Positions 46,333-55,936 of a DNA stretch of 64,000 bases are shown in pieces. The stretch's first letter is position 1; the number at the start of each line of letters is the position of its first letter. Origin of the DNA: JASJBU01 sp963797085. GTDB taxonomy: Bacteria > Pseudomonadota > Gammaproteobacteria > Chromatiales > Chromatiaceae. The DNA lies in contig CAWCOA010000018.1 in assembly GCA_963797085.1 (NCBI GenBank), positions 62,001 through 126,000 on the forward strand, in the 5' to 3' direction. A program made the translations under genes and the position numbers. The notes under the pieces were generated by a model that was not told where the DNA came from, did no database searches, and worked only from the letters and a program-made list of their open reading frames with translations.

Positions 46333-47523
46333 TCATATTTTGGACATTTTTGCATCTACCTGACACCCCAACCCCTGCAACGGCTTGATACTGCTCCAGC
46401 TCTTGCAGCTTGGACAATGCCAGTGGAGCTTTTTTGCACCGAAGCCACATTGTTCGCACTGGTAAGCCGGCTGGCTGGCGATCAGGTTCTCCACTACATA
46501 TTTCAACACCTCGAGGGTTTCCTTAGGATGCTGGTCTTCTCTGTTGAGATTCAGTTTGATGAGTCTTTGCAGGACCTTCAGATCGGGCTCGCCAGCCAAA
46601 TGTTTTAAAACGAAGTCAACCGCCGCCTGCTCCCCTTCCTCTTCAATGATGATATCGGTCAACGCCAGCATGACTTCGGAGTTCCGGTAACGGGCGTAGA
46701 GGGAGCGGAGATATTCCTCGAGTTCAGCGCGTCTGCCCAAGGTATATTTACAGCTGAGAAGCCTGGGCAGAATCTCCGGAATAAAGGCGGCATCCTGCTC
46801 CTCAACTTTTTTGTAGCTCTTGATGGCCGCCACACAGTCCTCACGGCGTTTCTCCATATCACCCTGAAGGATCGTTGCTCTGACACTATTGCGGTCAGCA
46901 GAATGGGCTTTTTTGATATATTTTTCAGCCTTATCCGTATTCCCAAGTTTTAACTCGCGTTGCGCAAGCTCACAATAAAAATGCGCAGTCAGCATCTTCA
47001 GAGGCGGACCATCGCTTGCGGCAAGCTGCTCAGCCGTCTCGAGACAGCGTTCCCAATCCTTCTCCTGTTGATAGATTTCCAGTAAGTTGGTCAGCGCCTG
47101 TTCGTTATAGAGTTTGGTTTCAGTCAATTCCATGAAGAGATTTTCTGCTCTATCGAACAGGCCGGCGCGCATGTAATCCTGTCCCAGCTCAAGCAGCGCC
47201 TGCGCCCGATGTTCACGATTGAGCGAAGGCCGCGCAATTAGATTCTGATGGATGCGTATCGCCCGATCCACCTCCCCGCGACGGCGAAAAAGACTTCCCA
47301 GGGCAAGATGTGTCTCGACGGTATCGCTGTCGACCTCGAGCAGCTTGATAAAAATATCGATTGCCTTGTCCGGCTGTTCGTTCAACAGATAATTGAGGCC
47401 TCGAAAATAGGCCGGGGAGATGTCTTGCTGATGTTTCTGCTCGTTATTGGCATGCCCACGACTGGCTGCCAGCCAGCCGGATGCGGCGGCCACGGGAAGC
47501 AGAAGCAATAGAAACTCAATCAT
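46333..47523 (-). CDS. lapB: Lipopolysaccharide assembly protein LapB (YciM)
   Basis: 396 residues from ATG 47523 (the family begins MIEFLLLLLPVAAA; the ORF extends to 47538). An N-terminal membrane helix is followed by TPR repeats and a C-terminal rubredoxin-like zinc site (CEQCG and CPSCK). LapB promotes FtsH degradation of LpxC, balancing LPS synthesis. It follows lapA. Confidence 0.95.
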   Translation of the reverse strand: MIEFLLLLLPVAAASGWLAASRGHANNEQKHQQDISPAYFRGLNYLLNEQPDKAIDIFIKLLEVDSDTVETHLALGSLFRRRGEVDRAIRIHQNLIARPSLNREHRAQALLELGQDYMRAGLFDRAENLFMELTETKLYNEQALTNLLEIYQQEKDWERCLETAEQLAASDGPPLKMLTAHFYCELAQRELKLGNTDKAEKYIKKAHSADRNSVRATILQGDMEKRREDCVAAIKSYKKVEEQDAAFIPEILPRLLSCKYTLGRRAELEEYLRSLYARYRNSEVMLALTDIIIEEEGEQAAVDFVLKHLAGEPDLKVLQRLIKLNLNREDQHPKETLEVLKYVVENLIASQPAYQCEQCGFGAKKLHWHCPSCKSWSSIKPLQGLGCQVDAKMSKI

Positions 47524-47579
47524 TGGAACGAACCGCAACCAGTTGCCGCTTCATGTTTTTTGCTGGCAGCTTCCCTGGC

Positions 47580-47867
47580 TCATTTGTCTTGCAGTGGCAA
47601 ATTACGCAGATTCCTGACCTCTTCATTCGCCAGTCTGGCGCGCTGCTTTAAACTGGCAATTTCTCGCTTCAGGCCCAACACCAGGCCGATACTAGACAGG
47701 ATGCCAATCACAATACCCGCCCCAAGGGCGCAGGTCATTATCAAAGACAAGGGCAGCGGCCGGCTGCCAAAATAGTAGTTGAAGACAACCGGGTCTGCAT
47801 TCAGCACCGCGAAAACGGCACCTAACATCATGATAATAAGTATAAAAAGAAGTTTTATGATACGCAT
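47580..47867 (-). CDS. lapA: Lipopolysaccharide assembly protein LapA
   Basis: 95 residues from ATG 47867. Two membrane helices (about 2-22 and 40-63) and a C-terminal coiled coil (LKREIASLKQRARLANEEV in part), the DUF1049 plan. It works with LapB. Confidence 0.9.
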   Translation of the reverse strand: MRIIKLLFILIIMMLGAVFAVLNADPVVFNYYFGSRPLPLSLIMTCALGAGIVIGILSSIGLVLGLKREIASLKQRARLANEEVRNLRNLPLQDK

Positions 47868-48076
47868 CGAGCGCCTCATCATGCCCAAACACAGAGGACT
47901 ATTTTCGCCTACTCAACTCCGCTTTGAAACACTTTTATCCAGATCTGTGAATCTGTGGCTTATACATCCCTGTCTGTTGACAGTACTGAAGGTCTTGCTG
48001 GGCATAGGCTCAGCAATGATGGAAGTGCCTGCGTTGCAGAGACACTCTGTGCGACTTGCGGTCTTGCTGACGGCTG

Positions 48077-49053
48077 TTAAGCATAATCATCCACAATTCC
48101 ATCGCTGGCATAACGGCTCAGCATAGCATCCTGGGGGTTGGATAAGTTTGATTCCCGCATCCCTGAGTTCGCAGGCTCCCCACCGTCACGACCTGGCATG
48201 CCGTCTGATTTCGAGTCTGAGCCATCGCCTTGACCAACGCCAACATCGACCAGATTCAGATTGGCCTCACCAAACATCTCCCGCAAGCGGGGGATGGCCG
48301 CCTCGAGCGCTTCACGGGTGAGTGATTGTGCGGCGATAAAACTGACGCTGGCCTGGTCATTCTGGACCGAGATGCGAATCTCCAGCGGACCCAGATTGGG
48401 TGGTGTCAGTTTGATCTCGGCGTTTTGGATCTCGCGCCCGATCATCCACTGAATTCTTTCCCCGATGGCCTTGTCCCAACCTGGCTGAGCAACTGGCACA
48501 TCGACTGACAGGGACAACTGAGCTGATCGTCCAGACTGAGCGCTACCCAGTCCCTGCAGGCCCGTCAGGCCAATCTGGTGGTCTGCTCGCCCGCGCCACG
48601 CAAATCGAAGCCCTCAAGCATGCCATCAGCGGATGGATTGATCGCTGTCAGGACGGAACTTCGATCAACCTGGCCGAGAAACTTTTCCATCAGCAGGTCT
48701 GATTGGAATTCCGGCAGGACACCTGGTTTGAGCATGGCTGATTGCGCGGACAGGCTGTCCGTGACTTGGAACGGCAAGGAACTGCCGCCCGGCGCGGACT
48801 GACCCGGCATGACACTGCCGTTCAGCAGCTGGGATGCATTCATCAGCTGTTCCATTGGCAAGTCAATACCCCAGGCCAATCCCGGGAGAGCTGTACTCTC
48901 CGTTGTTTCCATCATTTCCTGCATGGTTGCCGTGAAAGCGCTGCTCTCAGCGGGTTCGCCGGAATCGAGCGTTTGTCGGGTCTCTGCTGCCGTAACCGAG
49001 TGCGCGGGTGCTTTGGCGGTCGGGGCTGGGGGAACAATCGGTAACTGAGACAT
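48077..49053 (-). CDS. fliK: Flagellar hook-length control protein FliK, one frame break
   Basis: About 325 residues. The N-terminal half is low-complexity and Ser/Pro/Met-rich; the C-terminal Flg_hook domain has the core LTPPNLGPLEIRISV and ends with a Gly/Asp-rich tail. Frame A stops at 48565; the continuation (GLTGLQGLGSAQ) begins after a one-base loss or two-base gain near 48590. FliK sets hook length in the flagellar export machine. No other flagellar gene is nearby. Confidence 0.8.
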
Positions 49054-49136
49054 ACCTGAACCTTCCTTTTATCGGCTGAATTGACAGACAAAATGCAGGA
49101 ACCGGGCCAACCTCATTATCTCCGCAGTTGGACGGG

Positions 49137-49634
49137 CTAGAGCAGGTCGCCCTGGCTGGCGCGGCGCCAGCTGGCCGAACCCAGACGCCAGTCACCATCC
49201 TCCAGCACCAGATCAGCCTGCAGGCGAATCAGGTCACCGCGCCACTGAGCCAGGGAATCCATAACCTCCGGCTGATTCCCCGCCACCCCGGCAAACAGAA
49301 TGACCCTGGCCGCATTGTCGCTCAGCAGTGAGATCTCCTGTGTCTGCTTTAGAACATGGATCGACTTGTTGCGCAGAAAATAGCCCATCAGCAATCTTTT
49401 CATGGCCTGATGATCACGGCCTTCTGCATCGCGGTAAGCGGGTGAAATGAGTTCTAGGGAATCACCCAGAGAGCGGCTTTCCAGCGCTGTTTCAGCAGCA
49501 TCGAGGAGCACTTTGATTTGCGCCTCGGGCGAATCCTGAGAATCACCGCTGCATCCTGCCAGCAGCAGGAGCAGTAGATAGAGGCAGGCAGAGCCCCAAG
49601 TCAATGACGAGTTGACCCTAGGCATGCTGGTCAT
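49137..49634 (-). CDS. Putative lipoprotein coupled to dapB
   Basis: 165 residues with a lipobox LLAGC (Cys28). The mature part (AQIKVLLDAAETALESRS, then a DGDWRLGSASWRR end) resembles NTF2-like cone folds. Its ATG overlaps the dapB stop (ATGA). Function unknown. Confidence 0.7.
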   Translation of the reverse strand: MTSMPRVNSSLTWGSACLYLLLLLLAGCSGDSQDSPEAQIKVLLDAAETALESRSLGDSLELISPAYRDAEGRDHQAMKRLLMGYFLRNKSIHVLKQTQEISLLSDNAARVILFAGVAGNQPEVMDSLAQWRGDLIRLQADLVLEDGDWRLGSASWRRASQGDLL

Positions 49635-50434
49635 TTCAGGTCCAGTACATCCTGCATATCGAACAGGCCGTTTTCCCTTGCCGCAATCCAGGCGGCGGCG
49701 CGAACCGCACCACGGGCAAAATTCATCCTGCTGGACGCCTTATGGGCAATTTCTATGCGCTCGCCATCCAATGCGAACCACACAGAATGCTCACCCACTA
49801 CATCCCCCGCGCGAATGGTTTCGAATCCGATGGTCTTGGCATCCCGGGGACCGGTCTGACCTTCACGGCCATAAACCGCACATTCATTCAGATCCCGGCC
49901 CAGGGCAGCCGCCACCACCTTGCCCATCTGCAGGGCTGTGCCTGACGGGGCATCTACCTTGTTGCGATGATGCGCCTCGATGATCTCGATATCCGCCTCA
50001 TCCCCGAGCACACGGGCGGCAATATCCAAAAGCTTGAAGCAGAGATTCACCCCGATACTCATATTGGGCGCCAGCACCACGGCGATCTCCCGGGTAACGT
50101 CTTCCAGGTTCTTTTTCTCGACCTCATTCAGCCCGGTCGTACCTATGACCATCTGCTTGCCCGCACTCTTACAGATCTCCATATGCAGCATGGTGGCCTC
50201 TGGCACAGTAAAATCGATCAGCACATCGAAATCGTCCAACACCTTGTCCAGGCGGTCGACGATCGACACATCCAGCTTGCCGATGCCCGCCACGAGACCA
50301 GCATCCTGACCGATCAGATCACTATCCGCCCGCTCAGTGGCAGCCCCCAGGCTCAGGCTCTCCGACTCCTGGACCGCATTGATCAGGGCTCTGCCCATAC
50401 GTCCTGCGGCACCTACAATGGCTACTCTGGTCAT
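49631..50434 (-). CDS. dapB: 4-hydroxy-tetrahydrodipicolinate reductase
   Basis: 267 residues; lysine/diaminopimelate pathway. Nucleotide-binding VGAAGRMGRALI at residues 7-18; catalytic EAHHRNKVDAPSGTA near 157. Follows dnaJ. Confidence 0.97.
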   Translation of the reverse strand: MTRVAIVGAAGRMGRALINAVQESESLSLGAATERADSDLIGQDAGLVAGIGKLDVSIVDRLDKVLDDFDVLIDFTVPEATMLHMEICKSAGKQMVIGTTGLNEVEKKNLEDVTREIAVVLAPNMSIGVNLCFKLLDIAARVLGDEADIEIIEAHHRNKVDAPSGTALQMGKVVAAALGRDLNECAVYGREGQTGPRDAKTIGFETIRAGDVVGEHSVWFALDGERIEIAHKASSRMNFARGAVRAAAWIAARENGLFDMQDVLDLK

Positions 50435-50540
50435 CTCAACCCTCTCCCGGTGTTGTTAGCTTCTAGCAATAATTTGAAGTAGGCGACCACAAAAGATCAG
50501 TCAACTGGAGTGAGTTCGAGGGGGCTAAACGGCAGACTAC

Positions 50541-51683
50541 TCAAAAGCCCATGCCTTCGAAAAACTTTTTGACACCATCCACCCAGGTTGTCGATTGAGG
50601 ACTGTGCTTGCCGCCGCCCTTCTGCATGCTGTCGTCGAGTTTACGCAGCAGATCCTCCTGTTCAGACGTCAACTTGACCGGCGTTTCCACCAGCACCCGG
50701 CACATCAGGTCGCCGACTGGGCCGCCTCTGACAGGTTTTACACCCTTACTGCGCATGCGGAACAGACGCCCGGTCTGGGTGCCGGCCGGGATCTTGAGCA
50801 TGACCTTGCCGTCCAGAGTCGGTACCTCAAGCTCCCCACCCAGCGCAGCCTTAGTGAAACTGATAGGCACCTCACAGAACAGATGGCTGTCTTCGCGACT
50901 GAAAATCTCATGCGGTTGGACAGCTACCTGCACATAGAGGTCACCAGCCGGACCACCGTGTTCTCCGGCCTCGCCTTCACCGGCAAGACGAATCCGGTCG
51001 CCGGTATCCACTCCCGCCGGCACCTTGACCGAGAGTGTTTTGTGCTCTTGAATCCGCCCCTGACCCTGACAGCTGGGACAGGGGTCGGCTATCACCGTAC
51101 CCTTGCCCTGACAACGCGGACAGGTCTGCTGGACGGAAAAGAATCCCTGCTGCATACGCACCTGTCCATGACCGCCGCAGGTTTCGCAAGTTTTAGGGCT
51201 GGTACCCTTTTTGGCTCCCGAGCCATGGCAGCTGTCGCATTTGACCAGGGTCGGCACGCGAATCTTCACAGTAGTGCCGGCTACCGCATCTTCCAGTGAG
51301 AGTTGCAGGTTGTAACGCAGGTCAGAGCCACGATTGACTCGCGAACCACCGCCTCTGCCGCCACCGAAGATGTCGCCGAACACATCACCAAAGATGTCGG
51401 AAAAGTTGGCGTTGCCGCCGAATCCTCCCGGTCCGCCAGCCCCCATGCTCGGGTCGACCCCGGCATGGCCAAACTGATCGTAGGCTGCCCGTTTCTGCGC
51501 ATCAGAGAGGATCTCATAGGCCACCTTGGCCTCCTTGAAATTCTGCTCGGCATCTGCCGCCTTATCCCCGGTATTCCGGTCGGGGTGATGCTTCATGGCA
51601 AGACGCCGGTAGGCCTTCTTGATCTCGGCCTCACTGGCGTTCTTGCTGACGCCCAATACTTCGTAGAAATCGCGTTTAGACAT
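50541..51683 (-). CDS. dnaJ: Chaperone DnaJ
   Basis: 380 residues. J-domain with HPD at 33-35, Gly/Phe-rich linker, four CxxCxGxG zinc repeats and the C-terminal substrate domain. Stimulates DnaK ATPase. Confidence 0.98.
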   Translation of the reverse strand: MSKRDFYEVLGVSKNASEAEIKKAYRRLAMKHHPDRNTGDKAADAEQNFKEAKVAYEILSDAQKRAAYDQFGHAGVDPSMGAGGPGGFGGNANFSDIFGDVFGDIFGGGRGGGSRVNRGSDLRYNLQLSLEDAVAGTTVKIRVPTLVKCDSCHGSGAKKGTSPKTCETCGGHGQVRMQQGFFSVQQTCPRCQGKGTVIADPCPSCQGQGRIQEHKTLSVKVPAGVDTGDRIRLAGEGEAGEHGGPAGDLYVQVAVQPHEIFSREDSHLFCEVPISFTKAALGGELEVPTLDGKVMLKIPAGTQTGRLFRMRSKGVKPVRGGPVGDLMCRVLVETPVKLTSEQEDLLRKLDDSMQKGGGKHSPQSTTWVDGVKKFFEGMGF

Positions 51684-51770
51684 AGTTCTTTAGTTAACCC
51701 ACACTTCTCACAAGGGTTCAGAATTTTCGCTCATCAGACTCCGGTCTCGCCTGTATGTCCAGAAACAGGA

Positions 51771-51802
51771 AAACGTGTGGGCCTGCGAATGCCCACACGT
51801 TT
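51771..51802 (-). terminator. Terminator hairpin between dnaK and dnaJ
   Basis: AAACGTGTGGGC (51771-51782) pairs with GCCCACACGTTT (51791-51802); on the minus strand a TTTT follows. It would reduce read-through from dnaK into dnaJ. Confidence 0.7.
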
Positions 51803-51836
51803 CTGATCAAGCTGACAATGCAAGCTTGCCAGCCGA

Positions 51837-53786
51837 TTACTTTTTGTCGTCCTGAACTTCTTCGAATTCCGCATCGACCACATCGTCATCAGACTTGGCG
51901 TTGGAGCCACCATCCTGAGATCCAGCATCGCCTCCAGGCGCATCACCGCCTCCCTGCGGCGCGCCCTGTTGGGCATAAAGCCGTTCGGCCATCTTCCCGG
52001 AGGCATCGGTCAATACCTTGGTCTTGGCCTCGATGGCATCCTTGTCGTCGCTCTTCATAACCTCTTCCAAGTCCTTGATGGCGCTCTCGATGGCCTCTTT
52101 TTCACCGGCCTCCAGCTTGTCTTCACCTAGCTCCACCATGGACTTTTTGGTTGCGTGGATCAGGGTATCGGCATGGTTGCGAACGCTGACCAGCTCATGG
52201 AACTTCTTGTCATCCTCAATATGGGCCTCAGCATCCTTCACCATGCGATCGACCTCATCATCGCTCAGCCCGGATGAGGCCTTGATCACGATAGACTGTT
52301 CCTTACCGGTGGCCTTGTCCTTGGCGGAGACATGCATGATGCCATTGGCGTCGATATCGAAGCTCACCTCGACCTGCGGCACGCCGCGTGGCGCCGGCGG
52401 TATATCGGTCAAATCAAAACGGCCCAGTGACTTGTTGGCAGTGGCTTGTTCGCGCTCGCCCTGCAACACATGTACGGTGACGGCAGTCTGATTATCATCT
52501 GCGGTAGAGAAAACCTGGGATGCACTGGTAGGTATGGTAGTGTTCTTCTCGATCAGCTTGGTCATCACCCCACCCAGGGTCTCGATACCCAGCGAAAGCG
52601 GTGTCACGTCGAGCAGCAGTACATCCTTAACCTCACCGCCCAGCACACCGCCCTGGATCGCGGCACCGATGGCCACCGCCTCATCCGGATTGACGTCCTT
52701 GCGGGGCTCCTTGCCAAAGAAATTCTTGACCGTCTCCTGAACCTGAGGCATGCGGCTCTGACCACCCACCAGGATCACCTCATCGATGTCGGAGGCCGAA
52801 ACATTCGCATCCTTGAGTGCCATTTTGCAGGGCTCGATGGTACGGGTTACCAAATCTTCCACCAGGGACTCCAGCTTACTCCGGGTCAATTTGATGTTCA
52901 GATGCTTCGGACCGGTCTGATCTGCTGTAATGTAGGGCAGATTGATATCGGTCTGCTGGCTGGAAGACAGCTCAACCTTGGCCTTCTCCGCACCTTCCTT
53001 CAGACGCTGCAGGGCCAGTGGGTCATTGCGCAGGTCGACCCCCTGATCCTTTTTGAACTCATCCACCAGAAAATCGATGATGCGCATATCGAAGTCTTCA
53101 CCACCCAGGAAGGTATCGCCATTGGTGGAGAGCACCTCGAACTGATGCTCACCATCAATCTCAGCAATCTCGATGATGGAGATGTCGAAGGTACCGCCAC
53201 CCAGGTCGTAGACCGCCAGCGTCTGGTCGCCGCGTTTCTTATCCATGCCATAGGCCAGGGCCGCGGCTGTTGGTTCGTTGATGATGCGTTTCACATCCAG
53301 GCCGGCGATGCGTCCGGCATCCTTGGTGGCCTGGCGCTGGGAGTCATTGAAGTAGGCCGGTACGGTGATGACCGCTTCGGTCACGGTTTCACCCAGATAG
53401 TCCTCGGCCGTTTTCTTCATCTTCTGCAGGACCTTGGCGGCGATTTCCGGCGGCGCCATTTTCTTGCCGTTTACCTCGACCCAGGCATCGCCATTGTCTG
53501 CCTTGACGATCTTGTAGGGCACCATGTCCACATCGCGCTGCACCACCTCGTCCTTGAACTTACGGCCGATGAGGCGCTTGATGGCATACAGGGTGTGGTC
53601 AGGATTGGTCACTGCCTGCCGCTTGGCGCTCTGGCCAACCAAGACCTCCCCGTCACTGGCGTAGGCGATGATCGAGGGGGTTGTGCGATCACCCTCGCTG
53701 TTCTCGATGACCTTGGCCTTGTCACCTTCCATTATGGCCACGCAGGAGTTGGTCGTGCCCAGATCGATACCGATGATCTTACCCAT
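51837..53786 (-). CDS. dnaK: Chaperone DnaK (Hsp70)
   Basis: 649 residues. N-terminal IGIDLGTTNSCVA, the VYDLGGGTFDISI phosphate loop, substrate-binding domain and acidic Gly-rich tail ending EEVQDDKK. Central folding chaperone. A sigma-32-like promoter lies upstream. Confidence 0.98.
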   Translation of the reverse strand: MGKIIGIDLGTTNSCVAIMEGDKAKVIENSEGDRTTPSIIAYASDGEVLVGQSAKRQAVTNPDHTLYAIKRLIGRKFKDEVVQRDVDMVPYKIVKADNGDAWVEVNGKKMAPPEIAAKVLQKMKKTAEDYLGETVTEAVITVPAYFNDSQRQATKDAGRIAGLDVKRIINEPTAAALAYGMDKKRGDQTLAVYDLGGGTFDISIIEIAEIDGEHQFEVLSTNGDTFLGGEDFDMRIIDFLVDEFKKDQGVDLRNDPLALQRLKEGAEKAKVELSSSQQTDINLPYITADQTGPKHLNIKLTRSKLESLVEDLVTRTIEPCKMALKDANVSASDIDEVILVGGQSRMPQVQETVKNFFGKEPRKDVNPDEAVAIGAAIQGGVLGGEVKDVLLLDVTPLSLGIETLGGVMTKLIEKNTTIPTSASQVFSTADDNQTAVTVHVLQGEREQATANKSLGRFDLTDIPPAPRGVPQVEVSFDIDANGIMHVSAKDKATGKEQSIVIKASSGLSDDEVDRMVKDAEAHIEDDKKFHELVSVRNHADTLIHATKKSMVELGEDKLEAGEKEAIESAIKDLEEVMKSDDKDAIEAKTKVLTDASGKMAERLYAQQGAPQGGGDAPGGDAGSQDGGSNAKSDDDVVDAEFEEVQDDKK

Positions 53787-53845
53787 GATTTGAGTTCTCC
53801 GAATTCTTATCTAAATAAAGTGGTAATGCTTGCTAACTGCTCTAG

Positions 53846-53875
53846 ACGTGGGGTCAGCAAGTATAAAATTCAAGC
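53846..53875 (-). promoter_or_regulatory. Sigma-32-like promoter for dnaK
   Basis: On the minus strand GCTTGAA (53875-53869) and CCCCACGT (53853-53846) are separated by 15 bases, near the heat-shock consensus CTTGAAA/CCCCATnT. It lies 60-90 bases before the dnaK ATG, overlapping the end of grpE. Confidence 0.6.
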
Positions 53876-54478
53876 CTGCTCGTCGACAGATGCCAGCGGT
53901 GCCCTGGATACCATCACCATGGCGGGACGCATCAGCCGGCCATTCAGGGTATAACCCTTCTGCACCACCGCTACCACGGTGTTGGGCTCCACGTCATCCC
54001 GCTCCTGCATCGACATCGCCTGATGAAACTCAGGATTGAAGGGTTCGCCCATCGGATCGATCTGTTCAATACCGTTTTTCTGCATCACGCTGGTGAGCAG
54101 CTTGAGGGTCAGTTCAGTCCCTTCGCTCAGCTTGGCGACATCAGCATTTTCATCCTGGGCCGCCTGATGACCCAGTTCGAGGCTGTCCCAAACCTGCAAC
54201 AGATCCTGGGAAAACTTCTCTGTAGCAAATTTATGCGCGTTCTCGAGATCCCTCTGGGTGCGCTTGCGCAGGTTATCCAGCTCCGCCTTGGCCCTGACCA
54301 GCTGATCCCAGTGCTCATCCGCCTTATTTCTGGCATCTTCCAGGAGTCGGGTCAGATCCTCAGCGTCGACCTGTTTATTGTCTGCCGTAGACGCCTCAGC
54401 TGCGGCATCAACGGTTACATTTTCAGCAACCTCATCTTGGGGCTCTACCGGCTGTTCCGGTTGATCCTTATCCATCAC
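53870..54478 (-). CDS. grpE: Nucleotide exchange factor GrpE
   Basis: 202 residues. Acidic N-terminus, long helix, then the beta domain with GEPFNPEFHQAMS near residue 145. Releases ADP from DnaK. Confidence 0.96.
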   Translation of the reverse strand: MMDKDQPEQPVEPQDEVAENVTVDAAAEASTADNKQVDAEDLTRLLEDARNKADEHWDQLVRAKAELDNLRKRTQRDLENAHKFATEKFSQDLLQVWDSLELGHQAAQDENADVAKLSEGTELTLKLLTSVMQKNGIEQIDPMGEPFNPEFHQAMSMQERDDVEPNTVVAVVQKGYTLNGRLMRPAMVMVSRAPLASVDEQA

Positions 54479-54540
54479 TATTTGACCTCAGATTGTTTGT
54501 AACGAATGATCTCGACCGCCGCGGGGCGGAATCCAGACAC

Positions 54541-54568
54541 AGATGGGGACGTTTATTGGTTTTTCAAG
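54541..54568 (-). promoter_or_regulatory. Sigma-32 promoter for grpE
   Basis: On the minus strand CTTGAAA (54568-54562), 13 bases, then CCCCATCT (54548-54541), a consensus heat-shock promoter, about 65 bases before the grpE start. It overlaps the hrcA stop. Confidence 0.8.
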
Positions 54569-55608
54569 GCCGCACTTAAAATTTTCGCAGTGACATCAAC
54601 AACCGGGATGACGCGCTCATAATGCATGCGGGTCGGGCCGATGACGCCAAGCATGCCAACCACCTGGTCGTTCACATGGTAGGGAGAAGTCACCACCGAG
54701 CAGCCATTCAACAATTGGTAGCCTGATTCATCGCCGATGAAGATCTGTACACCCTGGGCATGCTGAAACTGGTCGAGCAGGTGCAGGATCTCCCTTTTTT
54801 CAGTAAACGCATCGAACAGTTTGCGTAACTGCTCAAGACTGGCAAGGTCGGTAAATTCCATCAGATTGGTCTGGCCGGCAATCACACAGTCTTCCTTCGA
54901 ATCACTGAAATCCACTACTTCACCCGCCATCTCCAGGGCCTGGGTCATGCTTTGATCGAAATGCTGTCGCGCTTCATTCAACTCCTCCAATACCCGCTGG
55001 CGTACGGTGTGCATGTCCTGACCGGTAAAAGAGTGATTGAGAAAATTGGCAGCCTGATCCAGTTCATTCCGGGTGAAGTCACGATGGGCATGCAGAATGC
55101 GGTTGTGCACTTCACCATCATCCGTGACCAGAATCGCCAATATCCGGTGACCGGACAGCGGCAGATATTCAATCTGCCGAAAAGCGGTACGCTCGCGCCG
55201 GGGTACCGTAACTATACCCGCCATGTGGGTGACGCCGGACAACAGCTGGGATGCGGAATGCAGTATCATCGCCGGATCGGAGCTTTGCAGCAGATTACTG
55301 CGAATTCGTTCCACTTCCCGTGCTTTCAGATCCTCTACCGTGAGCAGCGAATCGATGAACATGCGAAAGCCAGTGACCGTGGGAATGCGGCCTGCAGAGG
55401 TATGCGGAGACGAAACCAGCCCGAGATCTTCAAGATCGGACATTACATTACGGATGGTGGCAGGGCTCAGTTCCAGACCGGCATCCTTGGCCAGGGTGCG
55501 GGAGCCCACCGGCTGACCATCGCGGATGTAGCGTTCGATCAGCGCCTTGAGAAAGTGCTGCGCCCGTTCACTGACCTTGTTTTCATTGATGTTTTTGCTG
55601 CTGGACAA
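54553..55608 (-). CDS. hrcA: Heat-inducible transcription repressor HrcA
   Basis: 351 residues. N-terminal winged helix (LSPATIRNVMSDLE near residue 50) and C-terminal GAF-like domain. It binds CIRCE, present just upstream at 55630, so it represses itself. Confidence 0.96.
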   Translation of the reverse strand: MSSSKNINENKVSERAQHFLKALIERYIRDGQPVGSRTLAKDAGLELSPATIRNVMSDLEDLGLVSSPHTSAGRIPTVTGFRMFIDSLLTVEDLKAREVERIRSNLLQSSDPAMILHSASQLLSGVTHMAGIVTVPRRERTAFRQIEYLPLSGHRILAILVTDDGEVHNRILHAHRDFTRNELDQAANFLNHSFTGQDMHTVRQRVLEELNEARQHFDQSMTQALEMAGEVVDFSDSKEDCVIAGQTNLMEFTDLASLEQLRKLFDAFTEKREILHLLDQFQHAQGVQIFIGDESGYQLLNGCSVVTSPYHVNDQVVGMLGVIGPTRMHYERVIPVVDVTAKILSAALKNQ

Positions 55609-55936
55609 CTCGTCTCCGTGATTTGGCTTTTAGCACTCTCATAAGAAGAGTGACAATAGATGCAAATTAGCAACTGGACTCTATTCCGTCAAGCTGCCAA
55701 GAACGGCCGGACACCAGGCTAATCGCCACAATTCCAGCAGTCAGGCCAAAAGCCTTCATCTGCATTGTTGCACTCAGCTGAATTCGCTAAGCTTGTCAAA
55801 CGGTCACTGATTTGACAATTGCCTGTAGCAAGCCGGGCAAAAACAACTTGAAGGAGTGCCAGCTTTGCCCATAATTGCGCAGACAAGACCGATTCAACCA
55901 CGACTGTATCAAACGAGCCTGCCGGAAGCCTGATCA
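55609..55936. other. Divergent hrcA/nadK intergenic region
   Basis: 328 bases. Apart from CIRCE at 55630, no clear signal or gene is seen; a short minus ORF at 55719-55937 has no coding character. Confidence 0.5.
55630..55656. promoter_or_regulatory. CIRCE element
   Basis: TTAGCACTC, nine bases, GAGTGACAA. The left arm is exact; the right arm matches 7 of 9 of GAGTGCTAA. It lies 22 bases upstream of hrcA and is the HrcA operator. Confidence 0.8.

Noticed and set aside
52446..53954. 502-residue plus-strand ORF opposite dnaK
   Set aside because: Shadow of the strongly biased dnaK sequence, as often seen for this gene.
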